Shown piece after piece: positions 25,324 through 35,600 of a stretch of 64,000 nt of DNA. The notes beneath the pieces are model-generated. The model ran no database searches. It was not told the origin of the DNA and saw nothing but the letters and a program-made list of their open reading frames with translations. Positions within the stretch are counted from its first letter, which is position 1, and the number at the start of each line of letters is the position of its first letter. The translations under genes and the position numbers were made by a program. This DNA comes from CAWGYT01 sp963826795 (GTDB lineage: Bacteria; Planctomycetota; Planctomycetia; Pirellulales; Pirellulaceae), in assembly GCA_963826795.1 (NCBI GenBank), contig CAWGYT010000021.1:1-64000 (forward strand), in the 5' to 3' direction.

Positions 25324-26148
25324 ATGAACGCCGCAAACCAACCGATCGTCATGCTGGCCAAGCGGCAACGGATCCGCAGCGACGGTTGCCAGCAGATCAC
25401 GATTCCGCGGATTTCCCGCGGCAGGTGCTCTTGGCGAGCGAAGGCAGGAGCCGCGCAGCGGCCGGGTGGATTCACGCTGCTGGAACTGCTTCTCGTACTG
25501 GCACTGATGGTGACGTTGTTGACGTTGGTCGGCGCCAATCTGCGGGGCGGATTTCGGCAACAGCGGCTGCTCAAGTCGGGAGACCAGATGCGCACCGCTT
25601 GGGCCAAAGCCCGAGTTCAGGCGATTAAGACGGGCCGCGTGCAGGTCTTTCATCACGCGCCGGACTCCACTCAGTACTTCACGACGGCACAACAGTCGTT
25701 CGACGATCCCAGTGGCTTGAGTGCCTTTCCAGGTTCCGATCCGTCCACGTCCATGGGGTTCGGGAATCCCGCCGAGATGAACAATCTGGACGAGATGGGA
25801 ATGACACCCGTTCGGCCACTTGAACTGCCGCGCGACATCCGGTTTGTGGGCGCCGAAGTGAAGATCGATCAACGCTCCGCCTTTCAATTGAGCGAGGCCG
25901 TCGATCCCGCGACGCTGATTAGCGACTCGTTCGCGTTCGCGGACCGCAATCCCGATACCGGACAGGCCCCTCGTTGGGGCACGCCGATTTATTTCTTCCC
26001 GGACGGGACGAGTTCGTCCGCCCGCTTGGTCCTGACCAATAGCGACGGTCAGACGGTCAGTGTCTATCTGCGCGGCCTGACCGGCGTCTCCCAAGTCGGA
26101 CCCGTCATCGCCGCCGATGACCTCAGTTTCCAGGAGCCGTTGCGATGA
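25324..26148 (+). CDS. gspH: Minor pseudopilin GspH-like
   Basis: 274 residues. The methylation site PGG/FTLLELLLVLALMVTL is at about residue 49, behind an unusually long leader; a shorter start such as ATG 25351 is possible. The rest is a beta-rich GspH-type domain (RTAWAKARVQAIKTGRVQVF, then a PIYFFPDGTSSSARLVL strand pair). Minor pseudopilins H-K cap the pseudopilus tip. Its stop overlaps the gspI start (ATGA). Confidence 0.85.
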   Translation: MNAANQPIVMLAKRQRIRSDGCQQITIPRISRGRCSWRAKAGAAQRPGGFTLLELLLVLALMVTLLTLVGANLRGGFRQQRLLKSGDQMRTAWAKARVQAIKTGRVQVFHHAPDSTQYFTTAQQSFDDPSGLSAFPGSDPSTSMGFGNPAEMNNLDEMGMTPVRPLELPRDIRFVGAEVKIDQRSAFQLSEAVDPATLISDSFAFADRNPDTGQAPRWGTPIYFFPDGTSSSARLVLTNSDGQTVSVYLRGLTGVSQVGPVIAADDLSFQEPLR

Positions 26149-26903
26149 CGTCCAAGTGCTCTCGTGCGTCCGCGTTTACGCTGCTGGAAGTCGTGTTGGC
26201 ACTGGCCATCCTTGTCGGAGCGTTCGCAACGCTGGGCCAACTCGTGGGAATCGGCGTCCGCGCCGCCGCGAACAGCCGGGACCTGACCAAGGCGCAGATC
26301 CTTGCCGAGACGATGATGTCCGAAATCAACGCCGGAATCGTGCCGGCACAAAGCATGAATGCCGTGATGCTCGATACCAACCCCGGCTGGCAAGCCTCCG
26401 TGATGGTGCAGCCCACGCCCCATCAAGGCGTGATTCAGGTTACCGTCCTCGCCGAGCCCGCATCGGACTCGCGGCGACGCGTCCGCTTCGAATTGACACG
26501 CTGGATGCGAGATCCCTCCATCGAAATCCCGACGGATGAGCCAATCGATGACACGGCCAGTGCGTCGTCAAGCTCGTCAAGCTCGTCAAGCTCGAGCTCC
26601 AACAACAACGCGAATAACAATAACAATAACAACAACAACAACAATGGGAACTCGAAACAACAACAACAACAACTCGAACAACAACAACCCCAATTCAGGA
26701 CCGACGCCGGCTCCCGCCGCACCTCGGCCCACGAACCCGTCGACGGGCACGCGTCAAATCACGCCCCCAACCGGCGGACGCCAGCCGGGTCCGCCGGGCG
26801 CAGGGCGCGGGGCCAACTCGGGACGCGGAGCGGGCGGTGGACGCAATCCGGGAGCAGGACGCGGCGCGGCGCGGCGCCCGGCCGACCGGGAGGTGGCCGA
26901 TGA
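26145..26903 (+). CDS. gspI: Minor pseudopilin GspI-like with Ser/Asn-rich tail (probably mis-framed in the tail)
   Basis: 252 residues as read. The prepilin site ASA/FTLLEVVLALAILVGAF and the GspI-type QILAETMMSEI segment are clear in residues 1-140. From about residue 145 a run of Ser then Asn follows. After about 26655 the frame reads Gln/Arg-rich sequence, while the +1 frame continues the Asn/Ser theme (NNNNNSNNNNPNSGPTPAPA) and then a Pro/Gly-rich tail. Because the stop at 26901 overlaps the gspJ ATG (ATGA), the true protein probably switches frame at about 26655 and back near 26870, through one extra A and a GC-run indel. The pseudopilin head is secure; the tail as read is not. Confidence 0.8.
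   Translation: MTSKCSRASAFTLLEVVLALAILVGAFATLGQLVGIGVRAAANSRDLTKAQILAETMMSEINAGIVPAQSMNAVMLDTNPGWQASVMVQPTPHQGVIQVTVLAEPASDSRRRVRFELTRWMRDPSIEIPTDEPIDDTASASSSSSSSSSSSSNNNANNNNNNNNNNNGNSKQQQQQLEQQQPQFRTDAGSRRTSAHEPVDGHASNHAPNRRTPAGSAGRRARGQLGTRSGRWTQSGSRTRRGAAPGRPGGGR
26567..26690 (+). repeat. Serine/asparagine codon microsatellite in gspI
   Basis: Three copies of the 9-mer AGCTCGTCA are followed by a run of AAC/AAT triplets, interrupted by GGGAACTCG and continuing as ACA triplets. It encodes poly-Ser then poly-Asn and is prone to slippage. Confidence 0.85.
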
Positions 26904-27919
26904 GCACGCGGGCCGGCTCAAAACGCGGATTCTCGTTGCTGGAGATCGTTCTGGCGCTCGCTCTCACGGCCGTGGTCGTCTCCCTCGTGGCCGGAGCCAT
27001 CGAGTTCCATCTTCGGCAGTTGACCCTCCGCAAAGCGCATTTGGAGCAGTCGCAATTGGCGCGAGGCATTCTGCGGCAGATCGCCGATGACCTGCGCGCG
27101 GTCGTCGTCGATCGGACCGTCGACTTTGGCACGGCGGCCACCCTGCCCGCGGCAGCAGCTGCCGGAAGCGGAAATGCAGGTTCAGGTTCAGGTTCAGGGG
27201 CGGGCGATCCGTCCGGCGGGAGTAGCGGCGGGTCCGCCGACACCGAGTCCGTCGCGTCCGACTTGGTTGGGGCAACACTCCTGCCAGAGACTCCGGGGAT
27301 TTATGGAAATGCGTACGAGCTGCAGATTGACGTCAGTCGGATCCCTCGTTTCGAGGAATACATGACGGGCGTTGATCCGGCGAATGCGGCGACTCCGAGC
27401 GTTCTGAGCGATATCAAGACCATTTCCTACTTCATGATTGGCAATGGTCTGGGTGGAACGGGATCAATCCCTTCTTCCGGGTCGGGCTTCAACGACCTGG
27501 AGATGACCGGCATGCCGCCCGGCCAATTAACTCAGGGGTTGGGGCGGCGATCGGTGGATCGGGCCGTCGCAAGATTCTCGACCCAAAACGCCGACCTCTC
27601 GGTTTTCCAGAATCAGGTCGAGCTGTTGGCACCGGAAGTCCTGCTGATTCAGTTCCGCTATTTCGACGGAATGCAATGGCTGGAAGTCTGGGACACGGAG
27701 GACCTCGGCGGCATCCCGCTTGCCGTCGAGATCACGCTCGTCCTGTCACCCAACGACGAGCGCCAACAAAACGAGCTGATTGGCCAAGCCAGTCTGTCCC
27801 AATTCCAATACGACCCCGAATTGTCTTACCGGCTCGTCGTCTACCTGCCCGCCTCGGAGCCGATTGAGTCCACCGACGATCAAGGTGACGGAACGGTTAC
27901 GTCGGAGGCGGTGCAATGA
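26900..27919 (+). CDS. gspJ: Minor pseudopilin GspJ-like
   Basis: 339 residues. The prepilin site SKRG/FSLLEIVLALALTAVV lies right after the start, followed by a helix (RKAHLEQSQLARGILRQIAD). A Gly/Ser linker (GNAGSGSGSGAGDPSGG) interrupts the domain, and a C-terminal beta region carries VLLIQFRYFDGMQWLEVWDT, the GspJ signature-like stretch. ATG 26900 overlaps the gspI stop, and its own stop overlaps gspK (ATGA). Confidence 0.85.
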   Translation: MSTRAGSKRGFSLLEIVLALALTAVVVSLVAGAIEFHLRQLTLRKAHLEQSQLARGILRQIADDLRAVVVDRTVDFGTAATLPAAAAAGSGNAGSGSGSGAGDPSGGSSGGSADTESVASDLVGATLLPETPGIYGNAYELQIDVSRIPRFEEYMTGVDPANAATPSVLSDIKTISYFMIGNGLGGTGSIPSSGSGFNDLEMTGMPPGQLTQGLGRRSVDRAVARFSTQNADLSVFQNQVELLAPEVLLIQFRYFDGMQWLEVWDTEDLGGIPLAVEITLVLSPNDERQQNELIGQASLSQFQYDPELSYRLVVYLPASEPIESTDDQGDGTVTSEAVQ

Positions 27920-29547
27920 AGCGATCCCGTCGCCGTGCGCGTGGCTTTGCCCTGATTCTAGTCCTGATTGTGGTCGCGATGATCTCGCTGTCGACCTACA
28001 CCTTCTGCAGTCTGATGGTGACCGAGAACGAAAGCGCCGTGCTCAGCGGGCGACAAGTTCAGGCTCGGGCCCTGGTCGATTCGGGCGCCGCACAGGTCCG
28101 CTACTTCTTGGAGCTGGACCCAATCCTGCGACGCAATTTGGGCGGCGGATACGACAATCCGCAGCTGTTTCAAGCCCAGCTTGTCGTCCCCGGCGAGATG
28201 GCTCGGACCCGCGCGAGATTCGGCGTCGTCTCACCGCGCCTGGATGGCCAGGGGTACTGGGGCGGACTCCGCTTCGGACTCCAGGACGAGTCCTCGCGAC
28301 TGAACCTCAATGCGCTGAATCTTGATATCCAAGCCGGCGCCACGCTGGACGAGGCACTTGACGCCGCCGGCAGCGGCGATCCCGCGGATCCCGACGGTGC
28401 CGCCCCCCAGGAGCTCGACACCTCAGGCCGAGGCATGCTGATGAAGCTGCCCGGCATGACGATTGATGTCGCCGACGCGATTCTGGACTGGATTGACGCG
28501 GACGACGAACCTCGCGAATACGGAGCCGAGATCGATTACTATTCGAGCCTGACGCCGAGCTACTCACCACAGAACGGACCGCTCAAAACCGTCGAAGATC
28601 TGCTGTTGGTCCGCGGGATGACACCCAACCTTCTGTTTGGCCGCGACATCAATCGCAATGGCCTGCTCGATGCCGCCGAGATGAACTTGCCACTTCTGGC
28701 AGACGTCGACCTGGGCGACGGCAGTATGGACTTTGGTTGGTCCGCCTACCTGACACTTCACAGTCAGGAAAAGAACGTCACCAAAGACGGCGAGCCGCGG
28801 ATCGATCTGAACGGCGACGACATGCAACAGCTGTTCACGGATTTATCTGCGGTGATGGACGAGGCATGGGCCACGTTCATCGTCGCTTACCGCCAAAGGG
28901 GTCCCTACACGGGTAACAGCAACGAGAACGTGGAGCCCGCTGGCCAGCAAACGCTCGATTTGACTCAAGCCGGGCAATTCCCGCTGACCCAGGTCCTCGA
29001 CTTGATCGGAGTTCGCGTGCAAATTCAGTCGGACGACGACACCGTCATTGTCGAGTCGCCCTTTGCGGACAACCCGGTCGCCATGAGTGCTTACCTCCCC
29101 AAGCTGATGGATGTCTGCACGGTCAATTCATCTCCCACGATCCCGGGACGAGTCAACATCAACCGTGCCCCAAGAATCGTGTTACTGGCGATTCCCGGCA
29201 TGACGACCGAGATGGCCGATATGATCATTAACCAGCGGGATGTCGAGAACAATGAATTCGATGATGACCTGCAGAACGAGACGTGGCTCTTGTCTCGAGC
29301 GGTTGTCACGCTCGACGAGATGCGGACCCTCATGCCCTTTGTGACGGCAGGTGGGGACGTCTATCGTGCGCAAATCATCGGATACTTTGACAGCGGAGAG
29401 ATCTCGTCTCGAGCCGAAGTGATTTTTGACGCTACAACGGCTTACCCTCGGATAGTATCCTGGAGAGATATCAGTCATCTGGGCCGCGGCTACGCGCGCG
29501 AAACCCTGGGCGTCGAAGTCTACGACAATACCACTCCACTTCAATGA
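27916..29547 (+). CDS. gspK: Minor pseudopilin GspK
   Basis: 543 residues, longer than the roughly 320 of proteobacterial GspK. The N-terminus RRARG/FALILVLIVVAMISL lacks the +5 Glu (it is a hydrophobic residue), as is usual for GspK. A GspK body with IADAILDWIDADDEPREYGA-type sequence (here VADAILDWIDADDEPREYGA) is near residue 190. Helix-hairpin-helix pieces follow (LKTVEDLLLVRGMT, and GRVNINRAPRIVLLAIPGMT near residue 410). It caps the tip complex with I and J. Confidence 0.9.
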   Translation: MKRSRRRARGFALILVLIVVAMISLSTYTFCSLMVTENESAVLSGRQVQARALVDSGAAQVRYFLELDPILRRNLGGGYDNPQLFQAQLVVPGEMARTRARFGVVSPRLDGQGYWGGLRFGLQDESSRLNLNALNLDIQAGATLDEALDAAGSGDPADPDGAAPQELDTSGRGMLMKLPGMTIDVADAILDWIDADDEPREYGAEIDYYSSLTPSYSPQNGPLKTVEDLLLVRGMTPNLLFGRDINRNGLLDAAEMNLPLLADVDLGDGSMDFGWSAYLTLHSQEKNVTKDGEPRIDLNGDDMQQLFTDLSAVMDEAWATFIVAYRQRGPYTGNSNENVEPAGQQTLDLTQAGQFPLTQVLDLIGVRVQIQSDDDTVIVESPFADNPVAMSAYLPKLMDVCTVNSSPTIPGRVNINRAPRIVLLAIPGMTTEMADMIINQRDVENNEFDDDLQNETWLLSRAVVTLDEMRTLMPFVTAGGDVYRAQIIGYFDSGEISSRAEVIFDATTAYPRIVSWRDISHLGRGYARETLGVEVYDNTTPLQ

Positions 29548-29557
29548 AGCCAGCAGC

Positions 29558-31066
29558 ATGCCCAAACTCCTCGCACTCGATTGGAACCCTCGCCAGCTAC
29601 GGGTTGTCTTGGCCAACCGCCAAGGCAACGCGTTAACGATCGAGGATTTGCGTTCCGTGCCATTTCCGGCGGCCCCGTCGACGCCCGACGCGGAGACGGC
29701 CGAGCCGACGGTCGGGGAGGTGGTCAGCGCCCAATTGCGGACCATCCTTTCGGACACGCGCTATCGCGGGGCCGAAGCCTTGGTGACAGTGCGTCGCTCG
29801 GACGCGGAGTTGCGACTGCTGACGTTGCCTCCCGTTCCCGCGGAAGAGTTGCCCGAGATCGTCCGGCTGCAGGCGCTACGCGAATTCTCCGAGATCTCCG
29901 AAGACTGGCCGCTCGACTACCTGCCGCTGCAGGGGACGGCCGATCAGATGACGGTCCTGGCCGCCGTGATCTCGCCGCGCCGGATGCAGGACTACCAACG
30001 CGCGATGACGCAGGCGGAGCTGAAGGCGCGATCGCTGGTGCTGCGTCCCACGGCCACGTCCTTACTTGTCGGCCATCTCGCGGACGAGACGCGACCGTCG
30101 GTCGAGCTTTGCGTCGACGACTTGGATGGTGAAATTGAAATCTCGGTGCTGCGCGAAGGGACACCGATCTTGATTCGCACCGTGCAGGCGCCCCGCTCGG
30201 CGGACGACGATCGAGTGCTCTTTTTGCGGCAGGAGATCCGCCGCACGTTGCTGTCCGCTCAGAACCAATTACACGACGATCCGGTGACACGCATCGTGAT
30301 GTTCGGCCGTTCGGATTCGACCACTCAAACGTGGGCACGTCAGCTGTCAGCGCAGCTGGAGATGCCCGTGATCGTACTTGATCCGTTTGCGCAAGTCGTG
30401 CTGAGCCGCTCGGTGGACCTCGCCGTACTGGAGAAGCCAGGTCAGTTCGCCGCCGCGATCGGACTCTTAGTAGGCGAATCGACCGGAACGCGACAATTCA
30501 TTGACTTTCTCAACCCGCGCAAGGTTGAACCGCCGAAGTCGCGTCGCAAGCTGATCGCTGCCGTCGCCGCGGGCGTGGCCGTGACACTGCTGGCCACCTT
30601 CGGCGGGTTCTACTGGCACCTCCGGCATCTGGACGCGGAGATTCGCCAGATGCAGTCGCAGCAGCAGGATCAACGCAAACTGGTCGAAGCGGCCGAGAAG
30701 CGCATCGCCGAAGTCGCCTCGATCGACGAATGGCAGCAAAGCAATATCGATTGGCTGTCACAACTCCGCGAGATCTCCGTCAACATCCCCGATGCCCGAC
30801 GGGCGCGCTTCCTGCGACTCCAGGCCGATGTGCTGAGCAACGGCGATGGACAGATCATTCTCGAGGGCATCGTCGACAACCAAAGTACCATTAGTGAAAT
30901 CGAGCAGGCGCTGCGCAGTCAGGAGCGTCGAGTTCGCGGTTCGGGCGCCGAGTTTGACGAAGGCATCGAAGGATATCCGTGGCGTTTCAAGGAAACGGTC
31001 ACCATCGAAACCGCACCTCGCCCTTCGCCAACCGCGGCTCGCCCACCCCGCGCGTCCCGTCCCTAG
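29558..31066 (+). CDS. gspL: GspL/PilM-like cytoplasmic-membrane assembly protein
   Basis: 502 residues. The first 310 residues have the actin-like ATPase fold of PilM/GspL (LLALDWNPRQLRVVLANRQG, LVTVRRSDAELRLLTLPPVP, a DDLDGEIEISVLREGTPILI strand set). Next comes a single membrane helix (LIAAVAAGVAVTLLATFGGF, about residues 330-350), a short coiled coil and a periplasmic domain (FLRLQADVLSNGDGQIILEG), like PilN/GspL. The C-terminus is Pro/Arg-rich. The position between gspK and the GspM-like gene supports the call. Confidence 0.8.
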   Translation: MPKLLALDWNPRQLRVVLANRQGNALTIEDLRSVPFPAAPSTPDAETAEPTVGEVVSAQLRTILSDTRYRGAEALVTVRRSDAELRLLTLPPVPAEELPEIVRLQALREFSEISEDWPLDYLPLQGTADQMTVLAAVISPRRMQDYQRAMTQAELKARSLVLRPTATSLLVGHLADETRPSVELCVDDLDGEIEISVLREGTPILIRTVQAPRSADDDRVLFLRQEIRRTLLSAQNQLHDDPVTRIVMFGRSDSTTQTWARQLSAQLEMPVIVLDPFAQVVLSRSVDLAVLEKPGQFAAAIGLLVGESTGTRQFIDFLNPRKVEPPKSRRKLIAAVAAGVAVTLLATFGGFYWHLRHLDAEIRQMQSQQQDQRKLVEAAEKRIAEVASIDEWQQSNIDWLSQLREISVNIPDARRARFLRLQADVLSNGDGQIILEGIVDNQSTISEIEQALRSQERRVRGSGAEFDEGIEGYPWRFKETVTIETAPRPSPTAARPPRASRP

Positions 31067-31089
31067 CGAATCTACGGATCTTCCCCCCG

Positions 31090-32310
31090 ATGAATCAACG
31101 TGAAAAGACTCTCGCCGCGCTGGTCGGCCTGCTGGTAGTCAGCCTGGTTGGCTACTTCGTCTGGTCCGCGACGCAAAAATCGCTCAATCAACGTCGCTCC
31201 GCGATCACGAATCTCCGCAACCAGCTTGATCAACAGGATCGAACGCTCCGCAAGGCGTCCCGAGCGACGGCTCAGCTCCAGGCGCTCGAACAGCAGTCGC
31301 TGCCGAAAGACCGCGAGACCGCCAATTCACTCTACCAGCAATGGCTGCTCGACCTGGTCGATCGGCTGGGCTTTACCGATCCCTCCGTGCAGGTCGCCGA
31401 ACGACGTAGCCGAGGCGGTATTTTCGACCAGTTGCGCTTCGAAGTGGATGCCATCGCGTCCAAGGATCAGCTGGTCTCCTTCCTGGCGGAATTCTACACG
31501 TCGGCCGACCTCCATCGCATTCAGCAGCTTTCGCTCAAGCCAATCAAAGGTACACGAGATCTCGATGTGCTGATTTCAATTGAAGCCCTGAGCCTTCCCA
31601 ATTCGAACCGCAAATCCGTGGGCGATCTCAGGTCCGATCGAGTCAACGCGGCCGATGTCGCGGCCTTCGAGCAGCAGATCTTGGACCGGAGTATGTTCTT
31701 CCCGGCCAACGAACCGCCTCAGCTACAGTCCATTCCCGACCAACGCGTCACGCTCGGATCGACCTGGCGGCTCACGGCCAGCGCCACGGATCCCGACACG
31801 TGGGATGAACTGCAATACAGCCTCCAGGGAACCCCACCGGAGGGCCTGGTGCTTGAGCCAGGTGACGACGGCCAGGCACGCCTGTCCTGGCAACCGCAGG
31901 CGCCGGGCGAGTACGCCATCGAGCTGCTTGTCGCCGACTCGGGCCATCCCAGCCGGACGGACGTGAAATCGTTTCGCGTGACCGTCTTCGAACCGCCGCC
32001 CGCGGAAGAGACCGGGACGACCCGCCGAGTGCTCGGCTTCGACGACGCCACGCAAACCTTTCTGGTCGCCACGGTGGCGAGCGGAAACGCTCAGCAGGCC
32101 TGGTTCAATGTTCGCACGCAGGGCAAGATGCTCAAGATTTCTGTGGGCGACACGATCGATATTGGCTCAATCCTGGGAGACCTGGCCGTGATCGGCCCGA
32201 CGCACGTCGAAATCACGACCGAGCTGGGGACGCGGCGAATCCGGATCGGCGAGAGCTTGACCGAAGGCACGCTCGTCCCGCCTCCACGTCAAGCCGACGC
32301 CCGCTCGTGA
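31090..32310 (+). CDS. GspM-like protein fused to an Ig/cadherin-like domain and a GspC/PilP-like domain
   Basis: 406 residues. A membrane anchor (LAALVGLLVVSLVGYFVWSA) is followed by a coiled coil (NLRNQLDQQDRTLRKASRAT) and a periplasmic ferredoxin-like segment to residue 200, as in PilO/GspM. Residues 215-300 form a He_PIG/cadherin-like repeat (LQSIPDQRVTLGSTWRLTAS, PGEYAIELLVADSGHPSRTD). Residues 315-400 form a small beta domain (VLGFDDATQTFLVATVASGN, KISVGDTIDIGSILGDLAVI, RRIRIGESLTEG) that resembles the HR/PilP domain of GspC. This would let one protein couple the inner-membrane platform to the secretin directly below. The fusion is read from sequence; the GspC role is inference. Confidence 0.75.
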   Translation: MNQREKTLAALVGLLVVSLVGYFVWSATQKSLNQRRSAITNLRNQLDQQDRTLRKASRATAQLQALEQQSLPKDRETANSLYQQWLLDLVDRLGFTDPSVQVAERRSRGGIFDQLRFEVDAIASKDQLVSFLAEFYTSADLHRIQQLSLKPIKGTRDLDVLISIEALSLPNSNRKSVGDLRSDRVNAADVAAFEQQILDRSMFFPANEPPQLQSIPDQRVTLGSTWRLTASATDPDTWDELQYSLQGTPPEGLVLEPGDDGQARLSWQPQAPGEYAIELLVADSGHPSRTDVKSFRVTVFEPPPAEETGTTRRVLGFDDATQTFLVATVASGNAQQAWFNVRTQGKMLKISVGDTIDIGSILGDLAVIGPTHVEITTELGTRRIRIGESLTEGTLVPPPRQADARS

Positions 32311-32628
32311 TCGATTCGTCGCGCTGCCTTCCTTGCCGCTGCCGTCTTCAGGATGGCCAGCTTGATCCGAATCTTTTCCTCGGGTCCGCCGACGCCCTCG
32401 CTTCCGCGCGACGCGTACCCGGCTTCGCTTCGCGAACCGCCAGGGACAGTATTTTGTCGTCTCCGCTCAGAAAATGCGGGCGAAGCACACCGCGCGTGCC
32501 GATTGTAGGGATTGCAGGATGAATTCGGGCGATCGGACGGACCGGCTGCTCGCATTGACAGCAGCTGCCATGCTCGGCCCTCTGCCACGCGTACCATGAT
32601 CTCATCTCGAAACGAACGGCGCTCAACC
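32311..32628. other. Gap between gspM-like and gspD, nothing recognised
   Basis: About 320 bases in an otherwise tight operon. An in-frame extension of gspD upstream to 32512 exists but has no ribosome binding site. No hairpin or RNA is convincing. A promoter for gspD might lie here. Confidence 0.4.
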
Positions 32629-35600
32629 ATGACGCAGTTGAATTCACCAAGGGCCCTGGTTGCAAAACTTGGCTTCATGCGACGTCGCTCGCGATCGAGT
32701 CTTGCCAGCTGTCTGCGCCTGGCGATTCTGCTTTGCGTCGCCATTGGCCCCGCGGCGTCCGCCTTGGCCCAGACCATCGAGGACGATGCGTCAGCGGCCG
32801 CGGAGACGACGGTCGCCGCCTATCCGGTCGCAGGCCTGGACGCCGAGTCGATCGCGGAACGGTGGCGAGCCCGTTACGCGGGCGATGCGCGGGTAAAAAT
32901 CGCAGTGGATCGCCGCAGTCAGCGCCTGCTCGCCCAGGCCCCACCGGAAATCCACGCCGCCCTGCGCGCCGAGCTCGCCAGCCTCGTGCCCGCGCCGACC
33001 CCGACCGTGCCGGACCCGACTCCGGGTCGGCCCCCGCGGGTTCAGCCGGAGGGACCTGTCAGCGAGCTGAACTGGGCCGGCAGCGGCGCAGCGCCGGTCA
33101 GCGACCGACTTCGCCATATTTCGTGGCAACAGCTCATTCAGGCGGCGCAGAGCATGTCGGCCGCACGAATCGCCGTGACGCGGGCCGAATCGGGACGCGA
33201 CTTGATCGCCAACCTGCCCTCGGCTCAAGGCAACGTCGCGCTGCGGATCAATCCCGAATCAGGGCAGTTCCAACTGCGCGGAGACGCCAAGCTCACCGCT
33301 GCCTGGCTGCGGGCGATTCGCGCGATCGACCAGCGGTCCCCCACCGAGATGGCCTCCCTGGTGCCCGTTCAGCCGGGCAATGCCGAATCCGTCAACCGAG
33401 CGATCGAGTTGATCCAGAAGGCGCAGTTGCGGTCTCCACAGAAGCCGCGGTGGAGTGCCGATGTGATTGGGATTGTCCCGACGCCGGCTCGACCCTTGCA
33501 GATCGCGCAGGCCGAAGTCGAAGCACCGCCGGCCGGCGAAGAAGGCCCTCCCGCCGCCCCGGCACCCGGGGAGGACGTGGGAGTGGACGGGTCGCTGATT
33601 GGACCGGTCCAAATCGAGTATGTCGAAGGGTTGGATGCCATCATCATTCGGGGGCGGAAGGCCGATGTCGACCGCATCATGGGAATCATCGACGAAATTG
33701 AGCGTCTGAGTCTGGAGACGGAGCTTTCGATCGAGCTGGTCGATCTGCAGCACGTGAACAGCCAGTCGATGGCCGACCTCGTCACTCAGCTGAACGCCCA
33801 GTCGATCACAATTCGGCTCGGAACCGTCACGATCACTCCGTTGATCAAGCCCAACTCGCTGCTCTTGATCGGACGGAAAGAAGCCGTCGACGCGACGATG
33901 GATCTGGTGGAGCGATTGGATCAGCCGGTTGAGCCGACGACGCAGTTCAGCATTTTTCAGTTGAAGCATCTGCCCGCGACCGACGCCGTGCAGACGCTGA
34001 CCACTTTCTTCCAGAACCGCGGTGGCCTGGGACCTCGGGTTCAAGTCCAAGCGGATTTTCGCACCAACTCGCTGATCGTCTACGCCAGCCCGCGCGACCT
34101 GGCCGAAGTCCAGGAACTGCTCCTTAAGATCGATGTTGCCGACAACGCTTCCACCAGCGAAATCCGCGTCTTCAAGTTGAGAAACGCGCTGGCGGAGGAA
34201 TTAGCACCCGTGCTCGAGTCGACGCTCCGCGGGGAAGGCGCCCCGGCGGCGGGCGCTGCGGGACAGCCACCGGGCGGGGCGGCTGGAGGCGGCGTTTCCG
34301 CGCGGTCCTCCACGCTGACCTTGACCCGCATCGATGGGACGGGCGTGCAGACGCTCAAGTCCGGGATCCTGACCGAGGTGCGAGTCGCCGCCGACGCGCG
34401 GGCCAACTCGCTGGTCGTCACGGCCCCGGCCGAAAGCATGGAATTGATCGCCGCCCTGGTGAAACAACTGGACGAGCTCCCGACGTCCGAAGCCGAAATC
34501 AAAGTCTTCACGGTCGTCAACGGGGATGCCTCGGCGCTGGCCGAAACCCTGGAATTGCTGTTCGGGCAACAAACCCAACAGGGCCAAGGCGGCCAGCAGG
34601 GCCCGGCGCTGCAGTCGGCCACGGGCGCCGGCGAAAGCAGCCTCGTTCCGCTCCGCTTCTCCACCGACCTGCGCACCAACAGCATCATTGCCACCGGTGC
34701 CGCCGCCGACCTGGATGTCGTTGAGGCGATTCTGCTGCGCCTGGACGAAAGCGACGCCTCGCAGCGCAAGAGCCGCGTGTACCGCTTGCTCAATGCGCCG
34801 GCACTGGACGTCGCCAACGCCGTGAACGAATTCTTGCGCACGGAACGCCAGATCACCGTCGACGTGAACCCCGAGGCGGTCAGCCCCTTCGAACAAATCG
34901 AACGCGAAGTCGTGGTCGTGCCCGAACTGGTCAGCAACAGCCTGATCATCAGTGCGACGCCGCGCTACTTTGAGGAAATCACGAAGCTGGTCGAGGAATT
35001 GGACGAGCGCCCGCCGATGGTTTTGATCCAAGTCCTGATTGCCGAAGTCGCCCTCGACGACCGCCAGGAACTGGGCATCGAACTCGGCATCCAGGACTCG
35101 CTGCTGTTCGATCGGAGTGTGATCACTTCGAACGCGACAACGGGCAGTGTCATTACCCCAGGTTTTAACTTCAACAACAATCCGCTCGGCAGCGCCAGCT
35201 CGGCAGCGTCCCTGCTGACGCGCGAAAATACCGCCGGTCAGGCCCTCTCGAATTTCGCGGTGGGCCGAACCAACAGCCAGCTCGGATACGGTGGCCTGGT
35301 GCTTTCGGCCAGCAGCGAATCCGTCAATATCCTGATTCGGGCCCTGCAGGAAACAAAGCGACTCGACGTGCTTAGCCGACCGCAAGTGATGACCCTGAAC
35401 AATCAGCCTGCCTTCGTGCTGGTGGGCCAACGCGTTCCCCTAATCTCGCAGGTCAATCAAACCAACTTCGGCGTCACGAATGCCACCACTCTGACCAACG
35501 TCGGGCTCGTACTGGGCGTGACACCCCGCATCAGTCCGGATGGACTCGTCGTGATGGAAATCGACGCCGAGAATTCGAAAGCTCGGCCCCCAAGAGCAAG

